A DNA stretch of 48,366 bases from JAGLTZ01 sp964637695 (GTDB lineage Bacteria > Blakebacterota > Blakebacteria > Blakebacterales > Blakebacteraceae). The notes under the pieces were generated by a model. It made no database searches and had not been told where the DNA came from. It saw only the letters and a list, made by a program, of their open reading frames with translations. Below are positions 15,339 through 25,226 of this stretch, in pieces. Position 1 is the first letter of the stretch; each line of letters begins with the position of its first letter. The position numbers were made by a program, and so were the translations under genes. The stretch covers positions 1-48,366 of the forward strand of contig CAZWVF010000014.1 of the NCBI GenBank assembly GCA_964637695.1, read 5' to 3'.

Positions 15339-17010
15339 TGCCACTGAGACAGCGATTCGGCACGCTTTTCTCTCTGCTGCTTCAGCACAGGGGTGGGATG
15401 TGACCGCGCAGGATATAGTAGTCGAGATACCACGGGATCCCGTACACGGTGACCTGGCCTCGGCCACCCCGCTTTCACTGGCAGGGAAACTGAAGAAGAA
15501 CCCCCGCGAGATAGCTGAGGTCCTCAGTGAAGCAGTAACCGGTGAACTCGCCGACTCGGGAATCCCTCTCGACCGGATAGAGATAGCCGGTCCCGGCTTC
15601 CTGAATTTCTACATGAAACCTGAATGGCTGGAGCAGGGACTGATTAAAGTTCAGAAAGAAGCCGGTGATTACGGCCGCAGCGACCGGATGGCAGAGGAGG
15701 AGATCCTCTTCGAGTTCGTATCCGCCAATCCGACCGGACCGCTCAACGTGGTCAGCGCCCGGGCCGCGGCGACAGGCGACGTACTGGCAGCCCTCTGCGA
15801 TGCGGCCGGTGCTCGTGTTGGACGGGAATTCTATGTAAATGACACCGGGCGGCAGGTCAGACTGCTCGGCATGAGCCTGGAAGCCAGAGTCAGGCAGCAG
15901 CTGGGTGAAGAGATTGAGATCCCTGAAGATGGATACCACGGCGATTATCTGGTTGATATGGCCTCCGAATTCCTCTCAGAAGGACTCCCGGCGTGGTGGG
16001 AGAGTGATGATGAAGAGAAACGGATCGCAGAGCTCTCCGGATGGGCCGTGGAACAGGTTCTGGTGCTGCAGCAGGAGGCTCTGGAGGGATTCGGACTCCG
16101 TTTCGATACCTGGTTCAGAGAGTCGAGCCTGTATGAAGCAGGATCGGTGGATAAAACGCTCGAAGAGTTGAAGTCGCGCGGTTACATATTCGATTCAGAG
16201 GGAGCAGTCTGGTTCAGGTCAACCGATTTCGGCGATGAGAAGGACAGGGTTCTGATAACGGGCGACGGTCGTGCCACCTATCTGCTCCCCGATATCGCCT
16301 ATCACAGGGATAAATTCGACAGGGGATGGAAAACTCTGGTCGACCTCTGGGGGCCCGATCACCACGGTTACATAGCGCGGATGCACGCCGCGCTCCAGGC
16401 GCTGGGCCATCCGGAGGACTCCTTCCGCGTTCTCATAGTACAGCAGGTGAACCTGCTGAGGAGCGGGGAAGTTGTCAGGATGAGCAAGCGGGCAGGGCTT
16501 ACAATAGAGATGAACGAACTGGTGGAGGAGGTCGGAACCGATGCTGCCCGTTTCTTCTTCCTTATGCGGGGAACCAGTACTCACCTCGATTTCGACCTCG
16601 ATCTGGCTGTGGCCCATAACGATGAGAATCCGGTCTTTTACGTTCAGTACGCGCACGCCAGGATCTGCAGCATAATCAGGAAGGCGGAAGAGGAAGGCAT
16701 CGATGTGAAGGGGGAGACAGCCGGGGCCGACCTGTCGCTGCTGTCGGCGGCCGAAGAGAGAGCACTACTGCGTACGATTGTGGAGTTTCCACGCGTTGTT
16801 GCAGAAAGTGCCGGGGCCTTCGAACCGCACAGGATCCCGGCTTATCTGCGTGAACTGGCCTCGGGCTTCCATGCTTTCTACCACAGCCACCGGGTAGTGG
16901 GAGCTCCCGACGGTCCTCAGGCCGCCCGGATGGCACTCTGCCTGGGTGTAAGACAGGTCCTGGCCAACGGCCTTCGAATGCTCGGGGTTTCCGCACCTGA
17001 GAAAATGTAG
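15325..17010 (+). CDS. argS: Arginyl-tRNA synthetase
   Basis: A class I synthetase of 561 residues charging tRNA-Arg. It has the N-terminal Arg-tRNA-synt_N domain (residues about 1-90), the core, and the DALR anticodon domain at the C-terminus. The usual HIGH motif region reads SANPTGPLNVVSARAAATGD, so the H-x-G-H positions are N-V-V-S. The KMSKS equivalent is VRMSKRAG. The same substitution may exist in other lineages' ArgRS, so it is an unusual but plausible active form. It begins inside rsfS by 14 nt and ends the long operon: 150 nt follow without a gene. Confidence 0.95.
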   Translation: MPLLDATETAIRHAFLSAASAQGWDVTAQDIVVEIPRDPVHGDLASATPLSLAGKLKKNPREIAEVLSEAVTGELADSGIPLDRIEIAGPGFLNFYMKPEWLEQGLIKVQKEAGDYGRSDRMAEEEILFEFVSANPTGPLNVVSARAAATGDVLAALCDAAGARVGREFYVNDTGRQVRLLGMSLEARVRQQLGEEIEIPEDGYHGDYLVDMASEFLSEGLPAWWESDDEEKRIAELSGWAVEQVLVLQQEALEGFGLRFDTWFRESSLYEAGSVDKTLEELKSRGYIFDSEGAVWFRSTDFGDEKDRVLITGDGRATYLLPDIAYHRDKFDRGWKTLVDLWGPDHHGYIARMHAALQALGHPEDSFRVLIVQQVNLLRSGEVVRMSKRAGLTIEMNELVEEVGTDAARFFFLMRGTSTHLDFDLDLAVAHNDENPVFYVQYAHARICSIIRKAEEEGIDVKGETAGADLSLLSAAEERALLRTIVEFPRVVAESAGAFEPHRIPAYLRELASGFHAFYHSHRVVGAPDGPQAARMALCLGVRQVLANGLRMLGVSAPEKM

Positions 17011-17160
17011 AGTTGCTGTGAGGGCGGTCTGCACATATCATTGAGTTGGATATCTGCCTGCCCGTCCGTTGAAATCGTCTCAGTGCCGTTTGGCCGCCGT
17101 AGTGGTGCGCCATGCCTGCACATGAAAGTGTAATCTGGATAATTAGGAGGCCCGAGATAG

Positions 17161-18237
17161 ATGATTAAAGTTACCGTGAGAAGCGGTGCCGTACGCTCAA
17201 TCCTCGCTTTACTGGCTGTTTCTGTACTGGCAGGCTGTGCCCCTCCGGAAGTCACTTCGGCCAAATTATACCAGCGGAACCAGGACTGGGCGAATATGAG
17301 GGCGTCGCTGGAGAAAGCGATCGAACTTTACCCCGATAATGCTGAAGCGCACAAACTGCTGGGTGATCTGGAAGTCCAATTCTCGAACTGGGAAGCAGCC
17401 AAATACCACTACGACAGGGCAGCAGCATTGAATCCAACCCAGGCCAGGGTAGTCAACAGGATCGTCGAAGGGTACTGGACCACCAACTACAACAGCGGTG
17501 TGGCATTGATCAACCGGGGGGAGCTTGAGCAGGCTGAAAGCCAGTTCAGTGTCGCCACGATCCTGATGCCAGAGAGAGTCTCCGCCTGGTACAACCTCGG
17601 CTTCGTCTACGGACAGACAGGCCAGGTGGATAAGGCGATGAGGATGTACGAAAAAGTTCTCGAATTGGAACCGGATTATCCAGGTGTTCGGATGAACATG
17701 GGGATCATGTACTTCAACCAGCAGAAATATCAGGAGTGTATAGACTACCTGGAGCCGATCGTAGATACGCTCATGGATGACGCCGGTACCATTGCCTCAT
17801 TGGGATTCTCCTATGTGAGCACCGGTGAGAGGCAGAAGGCCCTCGATCTCTATGATAGAGCCCTTGAAATGAATCCGGACAACCTGGACAACCAGTACAA
17901 CATGGCCTACCTCTACCTGCAGGAGGGGGACAACAAGAGCGCACTGCCCTACCTGATGGCGGTGATAGAGCTGAATCCGTTCGACGCGGATGCCTTCCGG
18001 CAGATCGGTTATACCTATACGGACGAGGAAGATTACGAGAGCGCATTCCCCTACCTGGAGAAGGCATCAGAGCTCGATCCCAACAACCCGCTCGTCTGGA
18101 ACTTCCTCGGCATCTACTACATTCAGAGCGGACAGATTGAGAAGGGTACTGCAGCATTCCAGAGGGCCGAACAGCTCAGAGCGCTCTTGGGCACGGAGCC
18201 TGATTCGACGGCGATTCCGCCTCTGCCAGGCGTATAA
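17161..18237 (+). CDS. TPR-repeat lipoprotein
   Basis: A 358-residue lipoprotein. The signal peptide ends in a lipobox LAGC (Cys about residue 26). The mature part is about nine tetratricopeptide repeats, for example AWYNLGFVYGQTGQVDKAMRMYEKVLELEPD and LDNQYNMAYLYLQEGDNKSALPYLMAVIELNP. TPR lipoproteins commonly serve as scaffolds for outer-membrane or export machinery. The AGGAGG at 17144-17149 is a strong ribosome-binding site, although it lies 11 nt from the ATG. It is followed by the uppS envelope cluster. Confidence 0.9.
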   Translation: MIKVTVRSGAVRSILALLAVSVLAGCAPPEVTSAKLYQRNQDWANMRASLEKAIELYPDNAEAHKLLGDLEVQFSNWEAAKYHYDRAAALNPTQARVVNRIVEGYWTTNYNSGVALINRGELEQAESQFSVATILMPERVSAWYNLGFVYGQTGQVDKAMRMYEKVLELEPDYPGVRMNMGIMYFNQQKYQECIDYLEPIVDTLMDDAGTIASLGFSYVSTGERQKALDLYDRALEMNPDNLDNQYNMAYLYLQEGDNKSALPYLMAVIELNPFDADAFRQIGYTYTDEEDYESAFPYLEKASELDPNNPLVWNFLGIYYIQSGQIEKGTAAFQRAEQLRALLGTEPDSTAIPPLPGV

Positions 18238-18351
18238 GGGCGATTTTAGATTCCTCCGATTTCCTCTGTGGAGGTCGGAAGGGCAAGATGTTCCGGCAAC
18301 GCGTCGATGTCCTGAGACATCGGCGCGTTCGCACATTGTGAGGGAGAGCAG
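18238..18351. other. Intergenic hairpin region before uppS
   Basis: This 114-bp space has no gene but holds two hairpins: a weak one at about 18251-18282 and the strong one listed separately at 18298-18329. Confidence 0.6.
18298..18329 (+). promoter_or_regulatory. 14-bp hairpin with CTGA loop upstream of uppS
   Basis: AACGCGTCGATGTC pairs with GACATCGGCGCGTT at 13 of 14 positions around a 4-nt CTGA loop. It ends 22 nt before the GTG of uppS. There is no T-run, so it is more likely an mRNA stability or processing element than an intrinsic terminator. Confidence 0.55.
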
Positions 18352-19119
18352 GTGACCAGAGACTCAACCAGATCAGACCACTTGCGTGAGGAGCTTCTCA
18401 GGAAAGGTGATGCCCCGCATCACGTGGCCATCATCATGGATGGCAACGGACGGTGGGCGCAGAAACAGGGTCTCGACCGGATTGCCGGTCACGAAGCCGG
18501 TGTACGGACTGTAAGACGGATTGTAGAAGCGGCTCACAGTGCGGGAGTGGGCATATTGAGTCTCTATGTATTCAGCCAGGAGAACTGGAAGCGACCTATC
18601 GGCGAAGTACGCTCCCTGATGTATCTGCTCAGCGAAACCATCGAGCGCGAAGTCGACGACCTGAAGCGGGACAATGTCAGGCTGATCGTCACCGGAGACC
18701 TGAGTGAGATACCGCCCGAACCACGCAGCGGCCTGCAGCGTGCGGTCGAGCAGACCTCAACAAACGACGGATTGGTTCTCAACCTGGCGCTTAATTACGG
18801 AGGCCGTAGGGAGATCCTCAGGGCGATCGAACGGCTGCTGGCCAACAGGCTCGCAACGAGCAGGATCGGCCCGGTTACGGCCGAGGAATTTCAATCGTAT
18901 CTGCAGACAGAGAAACTGCCCGATCCGGACCTGTTGATCAGGACGAGCGGGGAACAGCGGATCAGCAATTTCCTCCTCTGGCAGATCGCTTACACGGAGA
19001 TCTACTTCACCGAGACTCTGTGGCCCGATTTTGACGAGGAAGCTTTCTTTCAGGCTCTTCTCGATTATTCGGATCGGGAACGCCGCTTCGGGAAAACCAG
19101 CGACCAGATAAGCAGGTAA
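18352..19119 (+). CDS. uppS: Undecaprenyl diphosphate synthase
   Basis: A cis-prenyltransferase of 255 residues making undecaprenyl diphosphate, the lipid carrier for peptidoglycan. Signatures are HVAIIMDGNGRWAQKQG (catalytic Asp), GILSLYVFSQENW, LALNYGGRREI and LIRTSGEQRISNFLLWQIAYTE. The start is GTG 18352, with GGGAG at 18342-18346. It is followed by cdsA 3 nt later. Confidence 0.96.
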   Translation: MTRDSTRSDHLREELLRKGDAPHHVAIIMDGNGRWAQKQGLDRIAGHEAGVRTVRRIVEAAHSAGVGILSLYVFSQENWKRPIGEVRSLMYLLSETIEREVDDLKRDNVRLIVTGDLSEIPPEPRSGLQRAVEQTSTNDGLVLNLALNYGGRREILRAIERLLANRLATSRIGPVTAEEFQSYLQTEKLPDPDLLIRTSGEQRISNFLLWQIAYTEIYFTETLWPDFDEEAFFQALLDYSDRERRFGKTSDQISR

Positions 19120-19122
19120 TAA

Positions 19123-19947
19123 TTGTCACTGTCGGACCTTGCTGTTCGAACACTTGTAGGAATTGTAGGCATACCTCTGCTGCTTGTATGCACCTTCGCG
19201 GGCGGATGGATTTTCTTCATTCTGGTTACACTTGTAGCACTCATCTCGCTCAGGGAGCTGTCACGTTTCTATGCATCCGACAGGAGTCTCATCCCAATTA
19301 GAGTAGTCGGATCGCTTGGAGTTGTAGCTCTGATGGTCGATGGATGGATGTGGTCCGGGGCGCACTGGGGGTGGCTTCTGGTTGCCGGCACGGGATTGAT
19401 CATGCTGGTCGAGATTTTCCGCAGTGATCCGCGGCCGGAAGCAGTGATTGGCGGTACTGTTGTTTCGTGGCTCTATCTGGCCATACCACTTTCTCATTTC
19501 ATGTGGTTGAGGGGGTCGGAAGGGATTCTCGGTTATGTTGGTGGAGGTGGTGCGTGGCTTGTCTTTGCACTCTGGCTTATCGTCTGGATCTCCGACACAT
19601 TCGCCTACCTGGTAGGACGTACGTGGGGTCGAAAGAAAATTATACCGGCCGTCTCTCCCAATAAAACGTGGGAAGGAACCATCGCAGGTTTTATATCGGC
19701 GGGTCTGACCAGTATGGCATTTTCACAGATTCTGCCTTCTCTGGGATGGACTGTTTCTTACGCGGCTATGGTGGGCCTTGTGATCGGCGTTGCTGCTTTG
19801 TTGGGCGATCTGGCCGAATCGAGGCTCAAGAGAGGAGTGGGGGTGAAGGATTCCGGTACAACCCTGCCGGGGCATGGCGGCATCCTCGACCGTTTCGATT
19901 CCATTCTTTTCTGCGTGCCTGTACTCTACTATCTCCTGATGTTATAA
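19123..19947 (+). CDS. cdsA: Phosphatidate cytidylyltransferase
   Basis: An integral membrane protein of 274 residues making CDP-diacylglycerol for phospholipids. The family signature SRLKRGVGVKDSGTTLPGHG with GGILDRFDS is intact. About eight hydrophobic helices are visible. The start is TTG 19123. It is co-transcribed with uppS in the standard envelope cluster. Confidence 0.95.
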   Translation: MSLSDLAVRTLVGIVGIPLLLVCTFAGGWIFFILVTLVALISLRELSRFYASDRSLIPIRVVGSLGVVALMVDGWMWSGAHWGWLLVAGTGLIMLVEIFRSDPRPEAVIGGTVVSWLYLAIPLSHFMWLRGSEGILGYVGGGGAWLVFALWLIVWISDTFAYLVGRTWGRKKIIPAVSPNKTWEGTIAGFISAGLTSMAFSQILPSLGWTVSYAAMVGLVIGVAALLGDLAESRLKRGVGVKDSGTTLPGHGGILDRFDSILFCVPVLYYLLML

Positions 19948-20001
19948 CGGATGTGTCGAACTTGAATCCCTTTCAGAACAATCAGAACGATTAGAAACGC
20001 G

Positions 20002-21156
20002 ATGGATCGTTACTCGATATCGATACTGGGTTCCACCGGATCTATCGGCAGCAGTGCGCTTGAAGTTCTGGAAGGATTTGCTGCAAATGGAGACGAGGTA
20101 TCTGTGACGGCCCTCACCGCCAGATCCTCTGTTGAGGAGCTTGCCGCGCAGGTCAGAAGGTGGAGACCGGCACTGGCGGTAGTGGCCGATGATACCATGC
20201 TGCCTGATCTGCAGCGGCAGCTGGATGGTTACAACGGCAAGACTGAATTGCTGGGCGGATTGGAAGCAGTTAACAGAGCGGCAGAGCATGAAGAGGCAGA
20301 GATTGTATTGAATGCCCTGGTCGGCAGCTGCGGGCTGGTTCCAACCATGCGCGCCCTCGAAACAGGCAAGCGGGTAGCGCTGGCAAACAAGGAAGCTCTG
20401 GTAGTGGGTGGTACGCTTGTCACGGAGCTTGCCGGAATCCCTTCAGCCGACGGCCGGCCCCGCCTGATGCCGGTGGACAGCGAACACAGCGCACTCTTCC
20501 AGGCTCTGGGTGATCATCCGGACGAAGAAGTGGAGAGACTTATCCTTACTGCCTCTGGTGGGCCCTTCAAGGAAACCCCTGTGGAGGAATTCGAATCGAT
20601 CACGCCTCAGCAGGCGCTTCAGCATCCTACCTGGAATATGGGGGAGAAGATCACGATCGATTCGGCAACATTGATGAATAAGGGACTGGAAGTAATCGAG
20701 GCGCACTGGCTCTTCGGTCTTCCTGTAGAGAAGATAGGAGTGGTTATCCATCCTGAGAGCATCGTGCACAGTCTGGTCGAATTCATTGATGGCAACTTAC
20801 TGGCTCATTTTTCCGTTCCAGATATGCGGCTGCCCATACAGTACGCTCTTACCTACCCGAAGAGAAAAAGGATGGCTGTCGGAGAGAGGCTGGGAATCGA
20901 GGAACTGAGTACACTGAAGTTCGAATCACCCGACGGGGGAAAATTCCCCGCTCTCGGTCTCTGCCGGCAGGCAATCTCAACCGGCGGAACAATGCCGGCT
21001 GTTTTAAATGGAGCGAATGAGGCTGCTGTTGTGTCTTTCCTCAGTGGAAAGATATTATTTCCTGAAATAACAGATACGATCGGCAGGGTGATGACCGAGC
21101 ACAAGGTTGTGGACGAACCCGATCTTGAAGAACTAATTGCGGCTGGCACGTGGGCC
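20002..21156 (+). CDS. dxr: 1-deoxy-D-xylulose 5-phosphate reductoisomerase, 3' end in gap
   Basis: A non-mevalonate isoprenoid enzyme. The visible 385 residues include ILGSTGSIGSSALEV (NADPH), PVDSEHSALFQAL with the metal Asp and Glu, SGGPF, HPTWNMGEKITIDSATLMNKGLE and HPESIVHSLVEF. About 10-20 residues at the C-terminus are lost in the 100-N gap. The reading frame appears to run on into rseP only because the gap is a placeholder, so the two are separate genes. Confidence 0.95.
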
Positions 21157-21256
21157 NNNNNNNNNNNNNNNNNNNNNNNNNNNNNNNNNNNNNNNNNNNN
21201 NNNNNNNNNNNNNNNNNNNNNNNNNNNNNNNNNNNNNNNNNNNNNNNNNNNNNNNN
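21157..21256. other. Assembly gap, 100 N
   Basis: A placeholder gap of exactly 100 N. It hides the end of dxr and part of the space before rseP. The real length is unknown. Confidence 0.95.
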
Positions 21257-21276
21257 AGATCCGGGAGAAAATCACA

Positions 21277-22617
21277 GTGACGATAATCCTGCCACTTATA
21301 CTTGCACTTGGACTTCTGATCTTTGTGCACGAACTGGGACACTTTGTAGTAGCCAAAGCTGTGGGGGTCCGGGTCCTGAAATTCAGCCTGGGCTTCGGGC
21401 GCAGTATCGTGAGCTTTCAAAAAGGTGATACCGAGTACGCCATTGGCATCTTCCCCTTCGGCGGATACGTGAAAATGGCCGGCGAAGAACCCGAGGAACT
21501 GCCCGACGGGGAAGTGGAGGAGAAAAAATGGGAGCCGGGTGATTACATGTACGCCAGCGTGCCGAGGCGTCTGGCGATCATTACTGCCGGACCTGTTATG
21601 AACATAATGCTCGCCCTTCTCATCTATTTCGGAGGGTATTCCATAGCAGGAGTTAACATCCTGGCTACCACCACGGTCGGCGCCGTGGAAGCTGGGAGCG
21701 TTGCCGATGCGGCCGGTTTCCTTCCGGGTGACACGATTGTCTCTGTGGATGGCGACTCTGTTGGTGACTGGGCCGCCCTTCTGGGCGGGATTCAGATGGG
21801 AATAGGTGTCGATCACCTGCTGGAGATTGACAGGAACAGATCCCGGATCAACCTGAGCCTGCCCAGTCTGCTCGAAGAGGATGGTGGACTGCGGGAAGGA
21901 GTGGAAAGGGGTTACGGGCTCGGTCCTGTTACCGGCACAAGATTGAGTGAAGTTGCCGACAGTAGTGTCGCTGCTGCTGCAGGCCTGGAAGCTGGTGATC
22001 GGATAGTGAGTTACGGTGGCAGGGAGATCGAGAACTGGCACGAGTTATCCGATGCAGTACATGCATCTCCCGGTGAGGCTGCCGAACTCAAGTACCTGCG
22101 GGAGGGTGAACTGATAACAGTAATTGTGACCCCTGAGCCGGTCTTTATCGATTCCACCGGAGAGACGGTCGGGATGCTCGGAATCACGAGCGATCCGACA
22201 GACCTTCCCTTTATGCATATAAGCCTGAGCCTGCCTCAGGCCCTGTCAATGGCCACACGGGAAACCTGGGAAACAGGAACGATGGTCGTCGATATCCTGG
22301 CACGGTTGATCTCCGGCCAGCTCTCTATGAAGAAAACGATGGGCGGTCCGGTTACGATCGTCGCAATGGCAACCAGGTCTGCAAGGAGCGGGCTGTTGAG
22401 CCTGCTTCTCTTTGTGGCGTTTGTCAGTGTGAACCTGGGAGTCCTCAACCTTCTGCCGATCCCGGTTCTGGACGGCGGGCACCTCGTCTTCCTCGGTTTC
22501 GAGGCGCTGAGGGGCAGGCCGCTTTCGGTGAAGGTCAGACTGATGGCGACGCAGGTGGGGATGGCATTCATCATCCTCATCATGCTCTACGTGACAGTGA
22601 ATGATTTTCTGCGTCTC
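21277..22617 (+). CDS. rseP: Site-2 zinc metalloprotease RseP, 3' end in gap
   Basis: An intramembrane protease of about 445 residues, complete at the N-terminus. The GTG 21277 has GGGAG 9 nt upstream and gives the usual start, followed by LILALGLLIFVHELGHF with the zinc motif HELGH. Two PDZ domains follow (about residues 120-190 and 220-290), and LNLLPIPVLDGGHL is the third-ligand site. It probably cleaves anti-sigma factors or signal peptides. Only a few C-terminal residues are missing, because the visible end NDFLRL is near the usual family end. Confidence 0.93.
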
Positions 22618-22717
22618 NNNNNNNNNNNNNNNNNNNNNNNNNNNNNNNNNNNNNNNNNNNNNNNNNNNNNNNNNNNNNNNNNNNNNNNNNNNNNNNNNNN
22701 NNNNNNNNNNNNNNNNN
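22618..22717. other. Assembly gap, 100 N
   Basis: A second placeholder gap. After it, a short frame starting at ATG 22720 ends with a TGA at 22747-22749 that overlaps the mscS GTG start (GTGA). This may be the true end of an upstream gene hidden in the gap. Confidence 0.9.
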
Positions 22718-22745
22718 ATATGAATCACAAAAAGGAGTGCGATCG

Positions 22746-23855
22746 GTGACAGTGGATCTGAATCTTTTCCCTTCCCAACCGGTTTTAAACGACCTGATCA
22801 ACGCACTGTTGATCTTCGTGCTGGCATGGCTGGTAAGCCGGGTAGTACGCATCATCTTCGCGAACATCGAAAATCGAATCACCAACCGAACGCGCACTGA
22901 ACTGGATGGCAGGATCCTCCAGGCTGTTAAAGGGCCTGTGACGGTCTGGATATGGGTGCTGGGATTGAAGTGGGCATTGCAGAGCCTGCGTATCGGGGCT
23001 TTCGGCATGTTCTCAGGTGAGCCGGAGGTGATCAGCCGGCAGTGGGAGAGTGCAATCGATGGCGTCTTCTACCTCATCCTGACAATCATCATCGTAAAAT
23101 TCGTCACCCGGATCTTCGACGCTATAGCAGACTGGTACGTAACCCGCTTCGCAGAGCAGACGGAAAGCCATGCCGACGATGAGTTGATCCCGCTGATAAG
23201 AAGGGTCTTTCAGATAGTTGCATGGGTTGTCGCAACAATTGTCGTGTTCGAGCATTTCGGAATTAGCGTCAGTTCACTGGTCGTCACACTGGGTGCCGGT
23301 TCCCTTGCTATCGCTCTGGCCGCCCAGGAAACTCTCTCCAACATGATCGCAGGGTTCGTTCTCTTCGTTGACCGTCCCTTCAGGATTGGTGACAGGGTAC
23401 TTCTGGAGAATGGCATAAAGGGGGATGTTGTTGAAATCGGTTTGAGGAGTACCAAAATCCTCACCTTCGACAACACCATCGTAGTGGTCCCCAACTCCCA
23501 GATCGTGCAGGAGAAAATCACGAACCTCAGTTATCCCGACCCGAAGATCAGAGTGCTTGTTGAATTCGGAGTATCCTACGACTCCGACCTTGATCGGGTA
23601 AAAGAACTGGCGCTCGGTGTCGCCCGCGATCACCCTCTGATACTGGAAGACCCCGAGCCGGTAGTGGATTTCCTGGAGTTCGGGGATTCCTCTCTGAACC
23701 TGAGACTTGTGGGCCGAACCGCCAGCTACAAGGAACAGTGGGTCACCGGGGAGGAGATAAGGATGGCTCTGTGGCGTAAATTCAAGGAGAACAACATAGA
23801 GATTCCCTTCCCTCAGAGGGATATCTGGTTCAGGAACAGCCCGGGGGCAGAGTGA
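22746..23855 (+). CDS. Small-conductance mechanosensitive channel, MscS family
   Basis: A 369-residue channel. The N-terminal helices (about residues 15-32 and 90-115) precede the pore helix FGISVSSLVVTLGAGSLAIALAAQETLSNMIAGFVLFVDRPFRIGDRV, which is the classic MscS gate and beta-domain start. It is followed by a cytoplasmic cage domain ending in FPQRDIWF. It releases solutes on hypo-osmotic shock. The start is GTG 22746: AAAGGAG at 22731-22737 is 8 nt upstream, better than GTG 22737. Confidence 0.93.
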   Translation: MTVDLNLFPSQPVLNDLINALLIFVLAWLVSRVVRIIFANIENRITNRTRTELDGRILQAVKGPVTVWIWVLGLKWALQSLRIGAFGMFSGEPEVISRQWESAIDGVFYLILTIIIVKFVTRIFDAIADWYVTRFAEQTESHADDELIPLIRRVFQIVAWVVATIVVFEHFGISVSSLVVTLGAGSLAIALAAQETLSNMIAGFVLFVDRPFRIGDRVLLENGIKGDVVEIGLRSTKILTFDNTIVVVPNSQIVQEKITNLSYPDPKIRVLVEFGVSYDSDLDRVKELALGVARDHPLILEDPEPVVDFLEFGDSSLNLRLVGRTASYKEQWVTGEEIRMALWRKFKENNIEIPFPQRDIWFRNSPGAE

Positions 23856-23888
23856 ACACTTCAGCGTAACAGACGTTCTATCTACAGA

Positions 23889-25226
23889 ATGAAGAAACTC
23901 ACCTGCATAAGCCTATTGACTCTTCCGGTGCTGATAACGGCATCAGTGCTGCCGTCCGGAATAATTGCGGCCGAGCCTGCGGCCGGTTTCGCCCAGGCCT
24001 GGCAGGATACCGGTCGGGTCATAGATATGACCCAGCAGAGGCAGCTGAACCGTCTCTACGGAACCGGCTACCAGTACTATCAGATCCAGGAGTTCGCCAA
24101 CGCCATTCCGGCTCTGAAGCGCTATACGGAGCTCGACAGCACCAATATTGATGTGTGGTACCTTCTGGCGACATGCTATGTGCAGACCAGGATGTGGGAT
24201 GAAGCCGAGAAGGCCTTTCAGGCCATTCTGAGACAAGCTCCCGAAGAGACCAATGCTCTTCAGAACCTGGCATACATTTACAATGAAAAAGATCTCGATG
24301 AACTGCACCTGCGTACCTATGAACGGATCGTTGAGCTGAATCCGACCAACAGCGAGTTCGTCGAGTACCTGCTGGCTCTCTACAGGCAGAGACGTGACGA
24401 GGAGGGTATGCTCCGGCTGCTTCAGGGTATGGCAGAGAGATCTCCGGAGGATGCGGGGCTTCGGAGGCAGATCGCAGACATCTACGGTCGCCAGGGAGAT
24501 GTAACGGCCCAGGCCCGGGCCCTCGAAGAGGCCGTTGAGAAAGATCCGGGCAATGCTCTTAATCTGGAACTGCTTGCCAGACTCTACTCGGATAACCTGC
24601 ACAGTCCGGCCGATGCAGCCAGGATATATGGCAGGCTGACGGTCATCGTCCCCGAGGATCCGATTACCTGGAGACGGTTCGGTCGCGCACTCCGACAGAG
24701 CGGCCAGGTCGACAGTGCCATTGTCGCACTGGAGAGGTCTCTTGAACTGGCTCCCGATGAAATCAGGGTTTACAGTGAAATCGCACAGGTGCTTTCCGAC
24801 CGAGGGGAATATGAGGAAGCCGAGTCGTGGATTCAGAAAGCACTCGCTGTAAACGCCAACGACGCATATGCTTATGTCACATGGGGTGATATCCTGCAGG
24901 CGAAAAGTTTCGCAGCCGCGGATGAGGATGGAACCGTACCGTATGAAGCCAAGATCATTCTGGAAACCGCTATCGAGAAATATCGCAGGGCTCTTGAACT
25001 GGGAGGCCTGGCTGAAGTGCTGCGACAATTTGCCCGGCAGGAAGCTGACAAGCTCGAACCATTTCGGAGGACGCAGGCAGAAATATTCATGCAGAGAGCC
25101 CGCGACAGGATCCCACCCCCTCCACTATCATCCGTATTGCAGAACCTGTCCGAAAAACACTCCGGCTGCGGCTTGCGCTGGCATCCGTCAGGCGGCGTTG
25201 GTTTTCACGGAATGTCCTCGACGTAG
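23889..25226 (+). CDS. TPR-repeat exported protein with palindrome-encoded tail
   Basis: A 445-residue protein with a signal peptide (LLTLPVLITASVLPSGIIAA) and about ten TPR repeats to residue 400, such as ALQNLAYIYNEKDLDELHLRTYERIVELNPTN. The C-terminal 28 or so residues (starting NLSEKHSGCG) are encoded by a long palindromic element that begins at 25141. The stop codon TAG (25224-25226) lies in the central stem of that element. The normal end was therefore probably earlier, and the present tail is an insertion by-product. It might be scaffold-like. It is 33 nt from mscS. Confidence 0.85.
   Translation: MKKLTCISLLTLPVLITASVLPSGIIAAEPAAGFAQAWQDTGRVIDMTQQRQLNRLYGTGYQYYQIQEFANAIPALKRYTELDSTNIDVWYLLATCYVQTRMWDEAEKAFQAILRQAPEETNALQNLAYIYNEKDLDELHLRTYERIVELNPTNSEFVEYLLALYRQRRDEEGMLRLLQGMAERSPEDAGLRRQIADIYGRQGDVTAQARALEEAVEKDPGNALNLELLARLYSDNLHSPADAARIYGRLTVIVPEDPITWRRFGRALRQSGQVDSAIVALERSLELAPDEIRVYSEIAQVLSDRGEYEEAESWIQKALAVNANDAYAYVTWGDILQAKSFAAADEDGTVPYEAKIILETAIEKYRRALELGGLAEVLRQFARQEADKLEPFRRTQAEIFMQRARDRIPPPPLSSVLQNLSEKHSGCGLRWHPSGGVGFHGMSST

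Noticed and set aside
20002..22749. One 915-residue frame joining dxr and rseP
   Set aside because: The join crosses two 100-N gaps. The halves match separate enzymes and rseP has its own ribosome-binding site and start.
23943..25028. 361-codon minus-strand frame over the second TPR gene
   Set aside because: Antisense to a clear TPR protein. No domain and no upstream signals.
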